This document shows, piece after piece, positions 7,112 to 14,216 of a stretch of 64,000 nucleotides of DNA (position 1 is its first letter; each line of letters opens with the position of its first letter). The stretch spans positions 186,001 to 250,000 of the forward strand of contig NZ_WRPP01000007.1 of NCBI RefSeq assembly GCF_009760405.1, given 5' to 3'. The notes below the pieces were generated by a model. That model saw only the letters and a program-made list of their open reading frames with translations. It was not told the origin of the DNA and did no database searches. Source of the DNA: Nocardia terrae (GTDB lineage Bacteria > Actinomycetota > Actinomycetes > Mycobacteriales > Mycobacteriaceae). Both the position numbers and the translations under genes were made by a program.

Positions 7112-8467
7112 ATGAGCGACACATCTAACCCCCAGTTCGGTGCGGCCGCTTCGGCCAATAGACTCGGCGGCGTGACCCAGACGAGCGCCTCTGTGAACAG
7201 CCAGTCCCTCGCCGAACTCGATCCCGAGGTCGCCGCCGCGATGGGAGGGGAGCTCGCTCGCCAGCGCGACACCCTCGAGATGATCGCCTCGGAGAACTTC
7301 GTGCCGCGCGCGGTGCTGCAGGCGCAGGGCAGCGTGCTCACCAACAAGTACGCCGAGGGCTACCCGGGTCGCCGCTACTACGGCGGTTGCGAAAACGTCG
7401 ACATCGTCGAGGATCTGGCGCGCGCCCGCGTCAAGGAGCTGTTCGGCGCCGAATTCGCCAATGTCCAGCCGCATTCCGGCGCGCAGGCCAATGCCGCGGT
7501 GCTGTCGGCGCTGATGAGCCCCGGCGAGAAGCTGCTCGGCCTGGACCTCGCGCACGGCGGCCACCTGACTCACGGCATGCGCCTGAACTTCTCGGGCAAG
7601 CTGTACGAGGTGCACGCCTACGGCGTGTCCAAGGAAGACCACCGCGTGGACATGGAAGAGGTCCGCAAGATCGCCCGCGACACCCGCCCGAAGGTGATCG
7701 TCGCCGGTTGGTCGGCGTACCCGCGGCAGCTGGACTTCGCGGCCTTCCGTGAGATCGCCGACGAGGTCGGCGCGTACCTGTGGGTCGACATGGCGCACTT
7801 CGCCGGACTCGTCGCCGCCGGCCTGCACCCGTCGCCGGTCCCGCACGCGCACGTCGTGTCCTCCACCGTGCACAAGACCCTGGGCGGTCCCCGCTCCGGC
7901 CTGATCCTGGCCAAGGAGGAGTTCGCCAAGAAGCTGAACTCCGCGGTGTTCCCGGGCCAGCAGGGCGGTCCGCTCATGCACGCCATCGCCGCCAAGGCCG
8001 TGGCCTTCAAGATCGCCGCCGGCGCCGAGTTCGCCGAGCGGCAGGCGCGCACCATCTCCGGCGCCAAGATCCTCGCCGAGCGCCTGACCCAGCCCGACGC
8101 CAAGGCCAAGGGCATCACCGTCCTCACCGGCGGCACCGATGTGCACCTGGTCTTGGTCGACCTGCGCAACTCGCAGCTCGACGGCCAGCAGGGCGAGGAC
8201 CTCCTGCACGAAATCGGAATCACGGTGAACCGCAACGCCGTTCCGTTCGACCCGCGCCCGCCGATGGTCACCTCCGGCCTGCGCATCGGCACCCCGGCGC
8301 TGGCCACCCGCGGCTTCGGCGACGAGCAGTTCACCGAGGTCGCCGACATCATCGCCGCCGCCCTCACCGGCTCCGCCGACCTGGACTCCCTGCGCCAGCG
8401 GGTCTCCACCCTGGCCCAGGACTTCCCGCTCTACGACGGCCTCGAGGACTGGCGCCTGCTGGGCTGA
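7112..8467 (+). CDS. glyA: Serine hydroxymethyltransferase
   Basis: The 451-residue PLP enzyme converts serine and tetrahydrofolate to glycine and 5,10-methylene-THF. The Schiff-base lysine is Lys255 in STVHKTLGGPR. Other markers are SENFVPRAVLQAQGS, NKYAEGYPGRRYYGG and VDMAHFAGLVAAG. The ATG at 7112 has ACGGAGGTG just upstream; about 30 N-terminal residues precede conserved sequence, so a later start is possible. A ZTP-type riboswitch precedes it and a long hairpin follows. Confidence 0.97.
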   Translation: MSDTSNPQFGAAASANRLGGVTQTSASVNSQSLAELDPEVAAAMGGELARQRDTLEMIASENFVPRAVLQAQGSVLTNKYAEGYPGRRYYGGCENVDIVEDLARARVKELFGAEFANVQPHSGAQANAAVLSALMSPGEKLLGLDLAHGGHLTHGMRLNFSGKLYEVHAYGVSKEDHRVDMEEVRKIARDTRPKVIVAGWSAYPRQLDFAAFREIADEVGAYLWVDMAHFAGLVAAGLHPSPVPHAHVVSSTVHKTLGGPRSGLILAKEEFAKKLNSAVFPGQQGGPLMHAIAAKAVAFKIAAGAEFAERQARTISGAKILAERLTQPDAKAKGITVLTGGTDVHLVLVDLRNSQLDGQQGEDLLHEIGITVNRNAVPFDPRPPMVTSGLRIGTPALATRGFGDEQFTEVADIIAAALTGSADLDSLRQRVSTLAQDFPLYDGLEDWRLLG

Positions 8468-8480
8468 TCCACCCGAAACC

Positions 8481-8524
8481 CCAACAGGCCCGCCGCGATC
8501 TCACGATCGCGGCGGGCCTGTTGG
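8481..8524 (+). terminator. Perfect 20-bp stem-loop after glyA
   Basis: The arms 8481-8500 and 8505-8524 are exactly complementary around a TCAC loop, 13 bases after the glyA stop. There is no T-run, as is usual in high-GC actinobacteria. The 3' arm also encodes the first residues of the PIN-domain frame that follows. Confidence 0.85.
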
Positions 8525-8898
8525 ATAGGTGCGTTCTCATCGATATCGACCGCGTCGAGGATTCGGCACTGCCCGTGCGGCCGCGCATCAGCACCGTGAC
8601 CCTGGCCGAGCTCGGTTTGGGGATAGCTGTGGCGGGCACACCCCAGTTGCTCGCCCTGCGTACGGAGCGGCTACCAGCGATCGAGCACAGCTTCGACGCG
8701 CTGCCTTTCTGCACCGCGTCCGCTCGGCGATTCACGTCGATGTCGAAACTCGTTGTCGCATTGGGCCGTAGCCCCCAACCGCGCAAGATGGACTTGATGA
8801 TCGCCGCCATCGCCTCTGCGAACGACCTACCCCTGTTCACCCGTAATGCCGACGATTTCAAAGGTCTGGAACCACTGCTGACGGTCGTACCGGTGTGA
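8521..8898 (+). CDS. Orphan VapC-like PIN-domain protein, possibly decayed
   Basis: The frame reads LLDRCVLIDI at the front and contains all four PIN acidic residues: Asp in LLD, Glu in TLAELGLG, Asp in RKMDLMIAAIA and Asp in TRNADDFKGL. VapC proteins are ribonuclease toxins. The only possible start near the expected N-terminus is TTG 8521, inside the 3' arm of the glyA terminator and with no ribosome binding site. It would make a 125-residue protein with the first catalytic Asp at position 2. No antitoxin gene lies upstream. It is either an unusual orphan or an N-terminally truncated remnant. Confidence 0.6.
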   Translation: MDRCVLIDIDRVEDSALPVRPRISTVTLAELGLGIAVAGTPQLLALRTERLPAIEHSFDALPFCTASARRFTSMSKLVVALGRSPQPRKMDLMIAAIASANDLPLFTRNADDFKGLEPLLTVVPV

Positions 8899-8944
8899 GG
8901 TCCATCCACCGCGGCGGCGGGTCGGTAGGACGGTATTCCCAGAG

Positions 8945-9250
8945 TTAGAAGGACCAGAGCTTGCGAGGGCCACCGGTGAGCTGTGGTGTGTCGGCGGACA
9001 CGGTGGCGATCAACTGTTTCGGGTCGGGGTTGACCCAGTTGCGTTCGGTCGAGCCGTCGCGCAGCACGACGGTCGGCACCGTCTCGTTCCCGTCGGCGAC
9101 CGAGCGGACGAAGGCCGCGGCGTCGGGGTTCTCCCAGATGTTCACTTCCCGGTGCACGATGCCGTGCCGGTTGAGCGAATTGCGCAGGCGCATGCAGTAA
9201 GGGCAGCCGGGGCGTCGATAGACGACCAGTTCCGGCACGGCGTCGGTCAT
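8945..9250 (-). CDS. Glutaredoxin-like protein (mycoredoxin family, CPYC)
   Basis: The 101-residue thioredoxin-fold protein has a CPYC active site in RRPGCPYCMRLRN (about residues 15-20) and the TVPTVV cis-proline block. It would reduce protein or mycothiol-mixed disulfides in the cytoplasm. Actinobacteria use such proteins with mycothiol, and the mshB gene at the window's right end supports mycothiol use here. The Trp-rich C-terminus (NWVNPDPK, KLWSF) is not typical of NrdH. Confidence 0.85.
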   Translation of the reverse strand: MTDAVPELVVYRRPGCPYCMRLRNSLNRHGIVHREVNIWENPDAAAFVRSVADGNETVPTVVLRDGSTERNWVNPDPKQLIATVSADTPQLTGGPRKLWSF

Positions 9251-9296
9251 GTCGGGAGTTTACGTCCGCGGCGAAACCCCGTGCCGGATAGGCGAA

Positions 9297-9569
9297 TCAG
9301 GCGTGCTTGTGCAGGTAGTCCACGTACATCGGGCGCAGCGCCTCGCCGACCTTGCCCTCACCGGCGTGGACGTAGTCGTCGAGCAGGGCCGCGGTGTTCC
9401 AGATGTCGACCTCGCCCTCGCCCTGATTGCCCGCCGCGACCTCGGCGCCCGGGATCGCCTTGAGCAGCTCCCAGAGGAACTTGATGTCGCCGTGCCGGGC
9501 CGCCAGTTTCACCGCACGATCGTGCAGATCCTTGGTGGGCAGGCTCTCGAGATCCGTGGTTTCGGCCAT
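9297..9569 (-). CDS. Conserved small hypothetical protein
   Basis: The 90-residue acidic protein starts MAETTDLESLPTKDLHDRA and appears mostly helical, with no membrane segment. It is divergent from the DUF488 gene with only 13 bases between starts, so their promoters must overlap the neighbouring coding sequences. I do not recognise a family. Confidence 0.65.
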   Translation of the reverse strand: MAETTDLESLPTKDLHDRAVKLAARHGDIKFLWELLKAIPGAEVAAGNQGEGEVDIWNTAALLDDYVHAGEGKVGEALRPMYVDYLHKHA

Positions 9570-9582
9570 GGTCTCGACTGTA

Positions 9583-9978
9583 ATGGAGGGCGTGGCACAG
9601 CAACCGAGGTACCGGGTCAAGCGCGTGTACGACGCCCCCGACGCGGCCGACGGCCGCCGGGTGCTGGTCGATCGGCTCTGGCCGCGCGGCGTCAGCAAAC
9701 AGGCGGCGGGCATCGACGAGTGGGCCAAGGACGTGACGCCCTCGAACGATCTTCGGAAGTGGTATCACGCGGACCCGCGGACACGCCGCGCGGAGTTCGA
9801 ACGGAAGTATCGAATCGAACTCGGAGACGACGAGCATCAGCAGGGTTTGGCGCGCCTGCGCCGTGAGGCCGCCGAAGGACCGTTGACGCTGGTCACGGCC
9901 ACGAAGGAACCCGAGTACAGCCATGTCCCGGTACTCCTCGAAGAATTGCGCGAAACACCCAAGGCGGACAGGCGTTAA
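9583..9978 (+). CDS. DUF488 domain protein
   Basis: The 131-residue protein has the DUF488 pattern YRVKRVYDAP...GRRVLVDRLWPRGVSK, KDVTPSNDLRKWYHADP and LTLVTATKEPEYSHVPVL. DUF488 proteins are small cytoplasmic proteins of unknown biochemical role. The ATG at 9583 is preferred. A GTG at 9592 is possible, but GGAGGG abuts it with only one base of spacing. Confidence 0.82.
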   Translation: MEGVAQQPRYRVKRVYDAPDAADGRRVLVDRLWPRGVSKQAAGIDEWAKDVTPSNDLRKWYHADPRTRRAEFERKYRIELGDDEHQQGLARLRREAAEGPLTLVTATKEPEYSHVPVLLEELRETPKADRR

Positions 9979-10086
9979 CGCGATCTTCACCAACGTGCCC
10001 GACAGTCCGGAAGCCGATTCGCGATTTCGGCGGTAGCGTCGGGGGTGCGGGCCGCGTAGGTGTGGTTCGTACGGGAGGTCCTGATC

Positions 10087-10152
10087 GTGACTGAGCAACT
10101 CAGTGCGAGGGGGCCGGCACCCGGCCCTCGGGTCGTACGACCCCAAGGCTGA
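10087..10152 (+). CDS. 21-codon leader ORF upstream of phoH2
   Basis: The GTG at 10087 has a well-placed ribosome binding site (GGGAGG, 10073-10078) and reads MTEQLSARGPAPGP..., ending 54 bases before the phoH2 start in the same frame. Mycobacterial phoH2 genes are reported to follow a small antitoxin gene, phoAT. This is the only Shine-Dalgarno-led frame in that position, but it is very short, so a leader peptide is equally possible. Confidence 0.35.
   Translation: MTEQLSARGPAPGPRVVRPQG
10130..10143. promoter_or_regulatory. Perfect 14-bp palindrome GGGTCGTACGACCC
   Basis: The dyad lies inside the leader ORF, 63 bases before phoH2. It could be a protein-binding site or an RNA hairpin in the leader. 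The GC-rich stretch just upstream (10108-10130) can also fold, since CCGG and GGCC elements pair there. Confidence 0.4.
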
Positions 10153-10206
10153 CCGGCCCAGCGAGAACGCTCGCGCGGTGTCGCGCGAGTGGCAAAGGAG
10201 CCCACC

Positions 10207-11607
10207 GTGACTGATGCACGCTCCGTCAACGCTCCCAGCAGGGACGCGGACTCCGACCAGAGCCCGCGGCCCACGACACGGGGAGTTCGCGCCTCGCAGT
10301 CGTCCGATTCCGGACCGAAAACATTTGTGGTCGACACGTCGGTGTTGCTGTCCGATCCTTGGGCGCTGATCCGCTTCGGCGAGCACCATGTGGTGCTGCC
10401 GCTGGTGGTCATCAGCGAACTCGAGGCCAAACGCCATCACCACGAACTCGGCTGGTTCGCTCGCGAGGCACTGCGCATGCTGGACGACATGCGTCTGGCA
10501 CACGGTCGGCTCGATCAGCGGGTGTCGGTCGGCACCCAGGGCGGGACACTCCAGGTGGAGTTGAACCACACCGACCCCACCGTTCTGCCCGCCGGATTCC
10601 GCACGGACAGCAACGATTCCCGCATCCTGGCCTGCGCGCTCAACCTGGCCGCCGAAGGACAGCGGGTCGTCCTGGTGTCCAAGGACATTCCGCTGCGCGT
10701 CAAGGCGAGCGCGGTGGGCCTGCGGGCCGAGGAGTACCACGCGCAGGACGTGGTCACCTCCGGGTGGACCGGCATGGTGGAGCTCGAAGTATCCACCGCG
10801 ACGGTCGACAAGCTCTACGCCGAATCGATCATCGATCTCGACGAGGCCCGGGACATGCTCTGCCACACCGGAATCCGCATGCTCAGCCCACGCGGCAGCG
10901 CACTCGCCCGGGTGACGCCGGACAAGCGGGTGCAGCTGGTCCGCGGCGACCGGGAGGCCTTCGGGCTGCACGGGCGCTCGGCCGAACAGCGCATCGCGCT
11001 GGATCTGCTGCTGGACGAGAGCGTCGGCATCATCTCCCTCGGTGGACGGGCCGGCACCGGCAAGTCGGCGCTCGCGCTGACCGCCGGACTCGAGGCCGTC
11101 CTCGAACGGCGCACGCATCGGAAGGTGGTGGTGTTCCGGCCGCTCTACGCGGTGGGCGGACAGGAGCTCGGCTATCTGCCGGGCTCCGAATCCGAGAAGA
11201 TGGGACCGTGGGCGCAGGCCGTCTTCGACACCCTCGAAGGGCTCGCCAGCCCGGAGGTGATGGAGGAGGTGCAGGCGCGCGGCATGCTGGAAGTGTTGCC
11301 GCTCACCCACATTCGCGGACGTTCGCTGCACGACTCCTTCGTGATCGTGGACGAGGCGCAGTCGCTGGAACGCAATGTGCTGCTCACGGTGCTCAGCCGT
11401 CTGGGCAGCGGGTCGCGGGTGGTGCTCACCCACGATGTCGCCCAGCGCGACAACCTGCGGGTCGGACGGCACGACGGCGTGGCGGCCGTGATCGAAAAGC
11501 TCAAGGGGCACCCGTTGTTCGCCCACGTGACGCTCACCCGTAGCGAGCGGTCGCCGATCGCGGCACTGGTCACCGAGATGCTGGAGGAGTTCGGGCCCAA
11601 CTCCTGA
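10207..11607 (+). CDS. phoH2: PhoH2: PIN ribonuclease fused to PhoH RNA helicase/ATPase
   Basis: The 466-residue protein has an N-terminal PIN domain (about 36-190; FVVDTSVLL, VISELEAKRHH, DSRILACA, VLVSKDIPLRVKA). The C-terminal PhoH ATPase has Walker A GRAGTGKS from residue 280 and Walker B FVIVDEAQ. M. tuberculosis Rv1095 combines RNA unwinding with sequence-specific cleavage and is described as a toxin-antitoxin module. GTG 10207 is chosen because AAAGGAG (10194-10200) sits six bases upstream; an in-frame GTG at 10189 would swallow that site. Confidence 0.92.
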   Translation: MTDARSVNAPSRDADSDQSPRPTTRGVRASQSSDSGPKTFVVDTSVLLSDPWALIRFGEHHVVLPLVVISELEAKRHHHELGWFAREALRMLDDMRLAHGRLDQRVSVGTQGGTLQVELNHTDPTVLPAGFRTDSNDSRILACALNLAAEGQRVVLVSKDIPLRVKASAVGLRAEEYHAQDVVTSGWTGMVELEVSTATVDKLYAESIIDLDEARDMLCHTGIRMLSPRGSALARVTPDKRVQLVRGDREAFGLHGRSAEQRIALDLLLDESVGIISLGGRAGTGKSALALTAGLEAVLERRTHRKVVVFRPLYAVGGQELGYLPGSESEKMGPWAQAVFDTLEGLASPEVMEEVQARGMLEVLPLTHIRGRSLHDSFVIVDEAQSLERNVLLTVLSRLGSGSRVVLTHDVAQRDNLRVGRHDGVAAVIEKLKGHPLFAHVTLTRSERSPIAALVTEMLEEFGPNS

Positions 11608-11625
11608 GGCCCATCAGGTAGGACC

Positions 11626-11666
11626 CGCCCGGCCGGAGAGCGACTCGCCCTCCGGCCGGGCGTTTG
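11626..11666 (+). terminator. Terminator hairpin after phoH2
   Basis: A 13-bp perfect stem (CGCCCGGCCGGAG at 11626-11638, CTCCGGCCGGGCG at 11650-11662) has an 11-base loop and is followed by TTTG. Confidence 0.8.
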
Positions 11667-11749
11667 CTCGGCGTGTGTTTCAACGCGCAGGGGGCGGGGT
11701 AGTTTTCGGTGAAATTTCCAGCTCGACCGCTATCTCGGGAGGATGGAAA

Positions 11750-12262
11750 ATGCACCACTTCGTTCGACGCACGGCCGGCATCATCGCGGCGCTCGCGGTC
11801 GTGACCGCACTCGGCGCGGGTTGCGACAAGAACAAGGACAAGGACAAGGACTCAGCCTCGTCCACGACGACGACCGCTCAGGTCACCGAAACCCACACCC
11901 CGGAAACCAAGATCTCCACCCCGAACGGTGAAATCGCCGTCGCCGGAGGGATTCTGGACAAGTACAACCAGATGGGCGGGGCCGCCAGCCCGCTCGGCAT
12001 GCCCACCGGCGCGGCCAAGGACGCGCCCGACGGCGGCTCGGTTCAGGAATTCGACGGCGGGGCGATCTACTCCAGCCCGACCCACGGCACCCACGTGGTG
12101 TGGGGCGAGATCCGCAAGGCCTGGGAGGAACAGGGCGGCGCGAGCGGCAAGCTCGGCTACCCGACCTCCGACGAGACCGACATCACCGGTGGCAAGCAGA
12201 GCGAGTTCAGCGGCGGCACCATCACCTGGGTCGACGGCAAGACCACCGTCACCGAGAAGTAG
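11750..12262 (+). CDS. LGFP-repeat lipoprotein
   Basis: The 170-residue exported protein has a lipobox ending LGAGC (Cys25), a Lys/Asp-rich and Thr-rich linker, then two LGFP repeats (ASPLGMPTGAA and GKLGYPTSDE, each followed by a GGxIxW/Y-type strand). LGFP repeats occur in surface proteins of mycolic-acid bacteria and are thought to help anchor to or organise the envelope. The ATG at 11750 has GGGAGGA six bases upstream. An ATG at 11743 is out of frame. Confidence 0.88.
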   Translation: MHHFVRRTAGIIAALAVVTALGAGCDKNKDKDKDSASSTTTTAQVTETHTPETKISTPNGEIAVAGGILDKYNQMGGAASPLGMPTGAAKDAPDGGSVQEFDGGAIYSSPTHGTHVVWGEIRKAWEEQGGASGKLGYPTSDETDITGGKQSEFSGGTITWVDGKTTVTEK

Positions 12263-12364
12263 CTCGAGCGGTCCGGGGCGCTCTGTCCGTGCGCCCCGGG
12301 CCCTCCCCGCGTGATAGCGGATTCGAATAGCGTGCGAAGGTCCCCACATTTGCTCGAATGCCGC

Positions 12365-12370
12365 TAGGTT
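12365..12370 (+). promoter_or_regulatory. -10 hexamer TAGGTT before a leaderless start
   Basis: TAGGTT is six bases before the GTG at 12377 and there is no ribosome binding site, so the desA2-like mRNA is probably leaderless. Confidence 0.45.
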
Positions 12371-12376
12371 GTTCGC

Positions 12377-13234
12377 GTGCAGAACGTTTTGGCCGATCGG
12401 GATTTGCTGGAATCGCTCGAGGGCGAGGTGGAGGCGAACCTCACGCGGCATATCGCCGCCGCCCCGGAGTGGCAGCCCCACGACTATGTGCCGTGGGACG
12501 ACGGCCGCAACTTCGCGTTCCTCGGCGGAACCGATTGGGACCCGGCGCAATCCGAGCTCAGCGAGGTCACCAAGACCGCGCTCACGGTGAGCGTGCTGAT
12601 CGCCGACAATCTGCCCGCCTACCACCGCGAACTCGGCAAGTACCTGCGCACCGGCCAGTGGTGGCGCTGGGTCGGCCGCTGGACCGCGGAGGAGAACCGG
12701 CACGAGATCCTCATCCGCAACTACCTCATGGTGACCCGCGCCGTCGACCCGATCGCGCTGGAGCGGATGCGCATGGCGCACATGACCGCCGGCTTCCGCC
12801 GCCCGCCCATGCACCTGCTCGACGTGCTCGCCGCGGCCGCCTTCGAAGAGGCCGCCGCCGCGGTCCGGCACCGCAGCACCGCGCGCCTGGCCGACAACGT
12901 GATCGTCGCCACCATCGCCGACCGCCTCGCCGCGGACGACGAACTCCAGACCGTCTTCTTCGCCAACCTGATCGCGGCCGCCCTCGACCTGGCCCCCGAC
13001 CAGACCGTGCGCGCCATCGCCGACCGCATCGCGGACTTCCACGTCCCCACGGTCGAGCTCGCCGACGGCCGCACCAGCGACGAGGTCCTCGCCGAAGCCG
13101 GCATCTACGATCCGGCCCGCGAACCCGAACTCGTCTTCACCCCGCTGCTCGAGCGGTGGAACATCTTCACCCGCACCGACTTCGGTGAGGCGGGCGAGGC
13201 GGCCCGAGCCGAACTCGCTCACCTGAAGCCCTGA
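12377..13234 (+). CDS. DesA2-like acyl-ACP desaturase family protein with incomplete diiron motif
   Basis: The 285-residue protein aligns with M. tuberculosis DesA2 (Rv1094): HDYVPWDDGRNFAFLGG, DWDPAQS, DNLPAYHRELGKYL and GRWTAEENRH. Acyl-ACP desaturases hold two irons with two ExxH motifs. The first (EENRH, about residue 99) is intact. At the second site, where DesA2 has DEVRHEEFFANL, this protein reads DDELQTVFFANL, so the ExxH is lost. Catalysis by the usual mechanism therefore looks doubtful. It may be a regulatory or structural paralogue, or inactive. The C-terminal third is poorly conserved. Confidence 0.82.
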   Translation: MQNVLADRDLLESLEGEVEANLTRHIAAAPEWQPHDYVPWDDGRNFAFLGGTDWDPAQSELSEVTKTALTVSVLIADNLPAYHRELGKYLRTGQWWRWVGRWTAEENRHEILIRNYLMVTRAVDPIALERMRMAHMTAGFRRPPMHLLDVLAAAAFEEAAAAVRHRSTARLADNVIVATIADRLAADDELQTVFFANLIAAALDLAPDQTVRAIADRIADFHVPTVELADGRTSDEVLAEAGIYDPAREPELVFTPLLERWNIFTRTDFGEAGEAARAELAHLKP

Positions 13235-13288
13235 ACCAAACCCCGCGCTCTCGAGCCCATACCCGGGCCCCCGTGCGTGGTTCGATGC

Positions 13289-13320
13289 CGACGCCCGCCG
13301 CGAATACGCGGCGGGCGTCG
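13289..13320 (+). terminator. Terminator hairpin after the desA2-like gene
   Basis: A perfect 14-bp stem (13289-13302 and 13307-13320) encloses the loop AATA, about 55 bases after the stop codon. Confidence 0.8.
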
Positions 13321-13388
13321 TGCTGTCCGGACCGCGATCGGGGGAAACCCGGAGGCGGGCGTCGGCTACCTTCGGGCACACTGGCCGC

Positions 13389-13427
13389 ATGAGCACAGAG
13401 CACCCGGCGGACAGGCCGCGCCGGTGA
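13389..13427 (+). CDS. 12-codon upstream ORF coupled to the ATPase gene
   Basis: The ATG at 13389 opens a 12-residue frame (MSTEHPADRPRR) whose TGA overlaps the ATPase GTG start (GTGA at 13424-13427). TACCTT (13367-13372) is a possible -10 box. The overlap suggests translational coupling. A frame error joining the two would be an alternative, but nothing shows it. Confidence 0.3.
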   Translation: MSTEHPADRPRR

Positions 13428-14167
13428 GCGCGACCTATGTCCGGCGGGCCGTCCTCGACCGGCGCAGCGTGCCGTCCTTCGACGAATATCCGTTCTCACT
13501 GCCGGTGGTGAGCGGGCTGTCGGAGCTGGAGCTGCATCCGCGGGTGACCTTCCTCGTCGGCGAGAACGGCAGCGGCAAGTCGACATTGCTCGAAGCCATC
13601 GCCACGAACTGGGGCTTCAACCCGGAAGGCGGCACCAAGAACTTCAACTTCTCGACCCGCGGCTCGCACTCGGCCCTCCACGATCATCTGCGCCTGGTGA
13701 AGTCCACGGACAAGCCGCGCGACGGCTTCTTCCTGCGCGCGGAGAGCTTCTTCAACGTCGCCACCAATATCGAGGAGATGGACCGGGCGCCGAGCTTCGG
13801 CCCGCCCGTGATCAACTCCTACGGCGGCGTCTCGCTCCACGAACAGTCACACGGCGAGTCGTTCTTCGCGTTGATGATGCACCGCTTCGGCGGGCACGGC
13901 TTCTACGTCCTCGACGAGCCCGAAGCCGCGCTGTCGCCGAGCCGTCAGCTGGCGATGATCGCCCGCATGCACGAACTCGTGCGCGCCCGATCCCAATTCC
14001 TGATCGCCACCCACTCACCGATCCTCATGTCCTACCCGGACGCCTGGATCTATCAAATCGGCCCGGACGGTTACGAACTCGTCGAATACGAGGACACCGA
14101 GCACTACCGCATCACCCGCGCCTTCCTCGACAATCCCGGCCGATACCTCGACGAACTGCTCGACTAA
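13424..14167 (+). CDS. AAA/ABC-type ATPase
   Basis: The 247-residue soluble ATPase has Walker A GENGSGKST (about residues 45-53), an ABC-like signature SHGESFFAL (about 143-151) and Walker B FYVLDEPEAALSPSRQ. The switch His lies in IATHSPIL. It resembles small stand-alone ATPases of the SMC/RecF-like AAA class that carry YVRRAVLDRRSVPSFDEYPFSLP at the N-terminus. The substrate and partner are unknown. It starts at GTG, overlapping a 12-codon upstream ORF. Confidence 0.85.
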   Translation: MSATYVRRAVLDRRSVPSFDEYPFSLPVVSGLSELELHPRVTFLVGENGSGKSTLLEAIATNWGFNPEGGTKNFNFSTRGSHSALHDHLRLVKSTDKPRDGFFLRAESFFNVATNIEEMDRAPSFGPPVINSYGGVSLHEQSHGESFFALMMHRFGGHGFYVLDEPEAALSPSRQLAMIARMHELVRARSQFLIATHSPILMSYPDAWIYQIGPDGYELVEYEDTEHYRITRAFLDNPGRYLDELLD

Positions 14168-14216
14168 TCCGACCACCGACCGAGCGGCGTCGGTGGGCAC
14201 TGCAAGAATCGGTGTG

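Noticed and set aside
9358..11526. Minus-strand open frame of 722 codons across phoH2
   Set aside because: It mirrors phoH2 codon structure in a high-GC genome; no recognisable protein.
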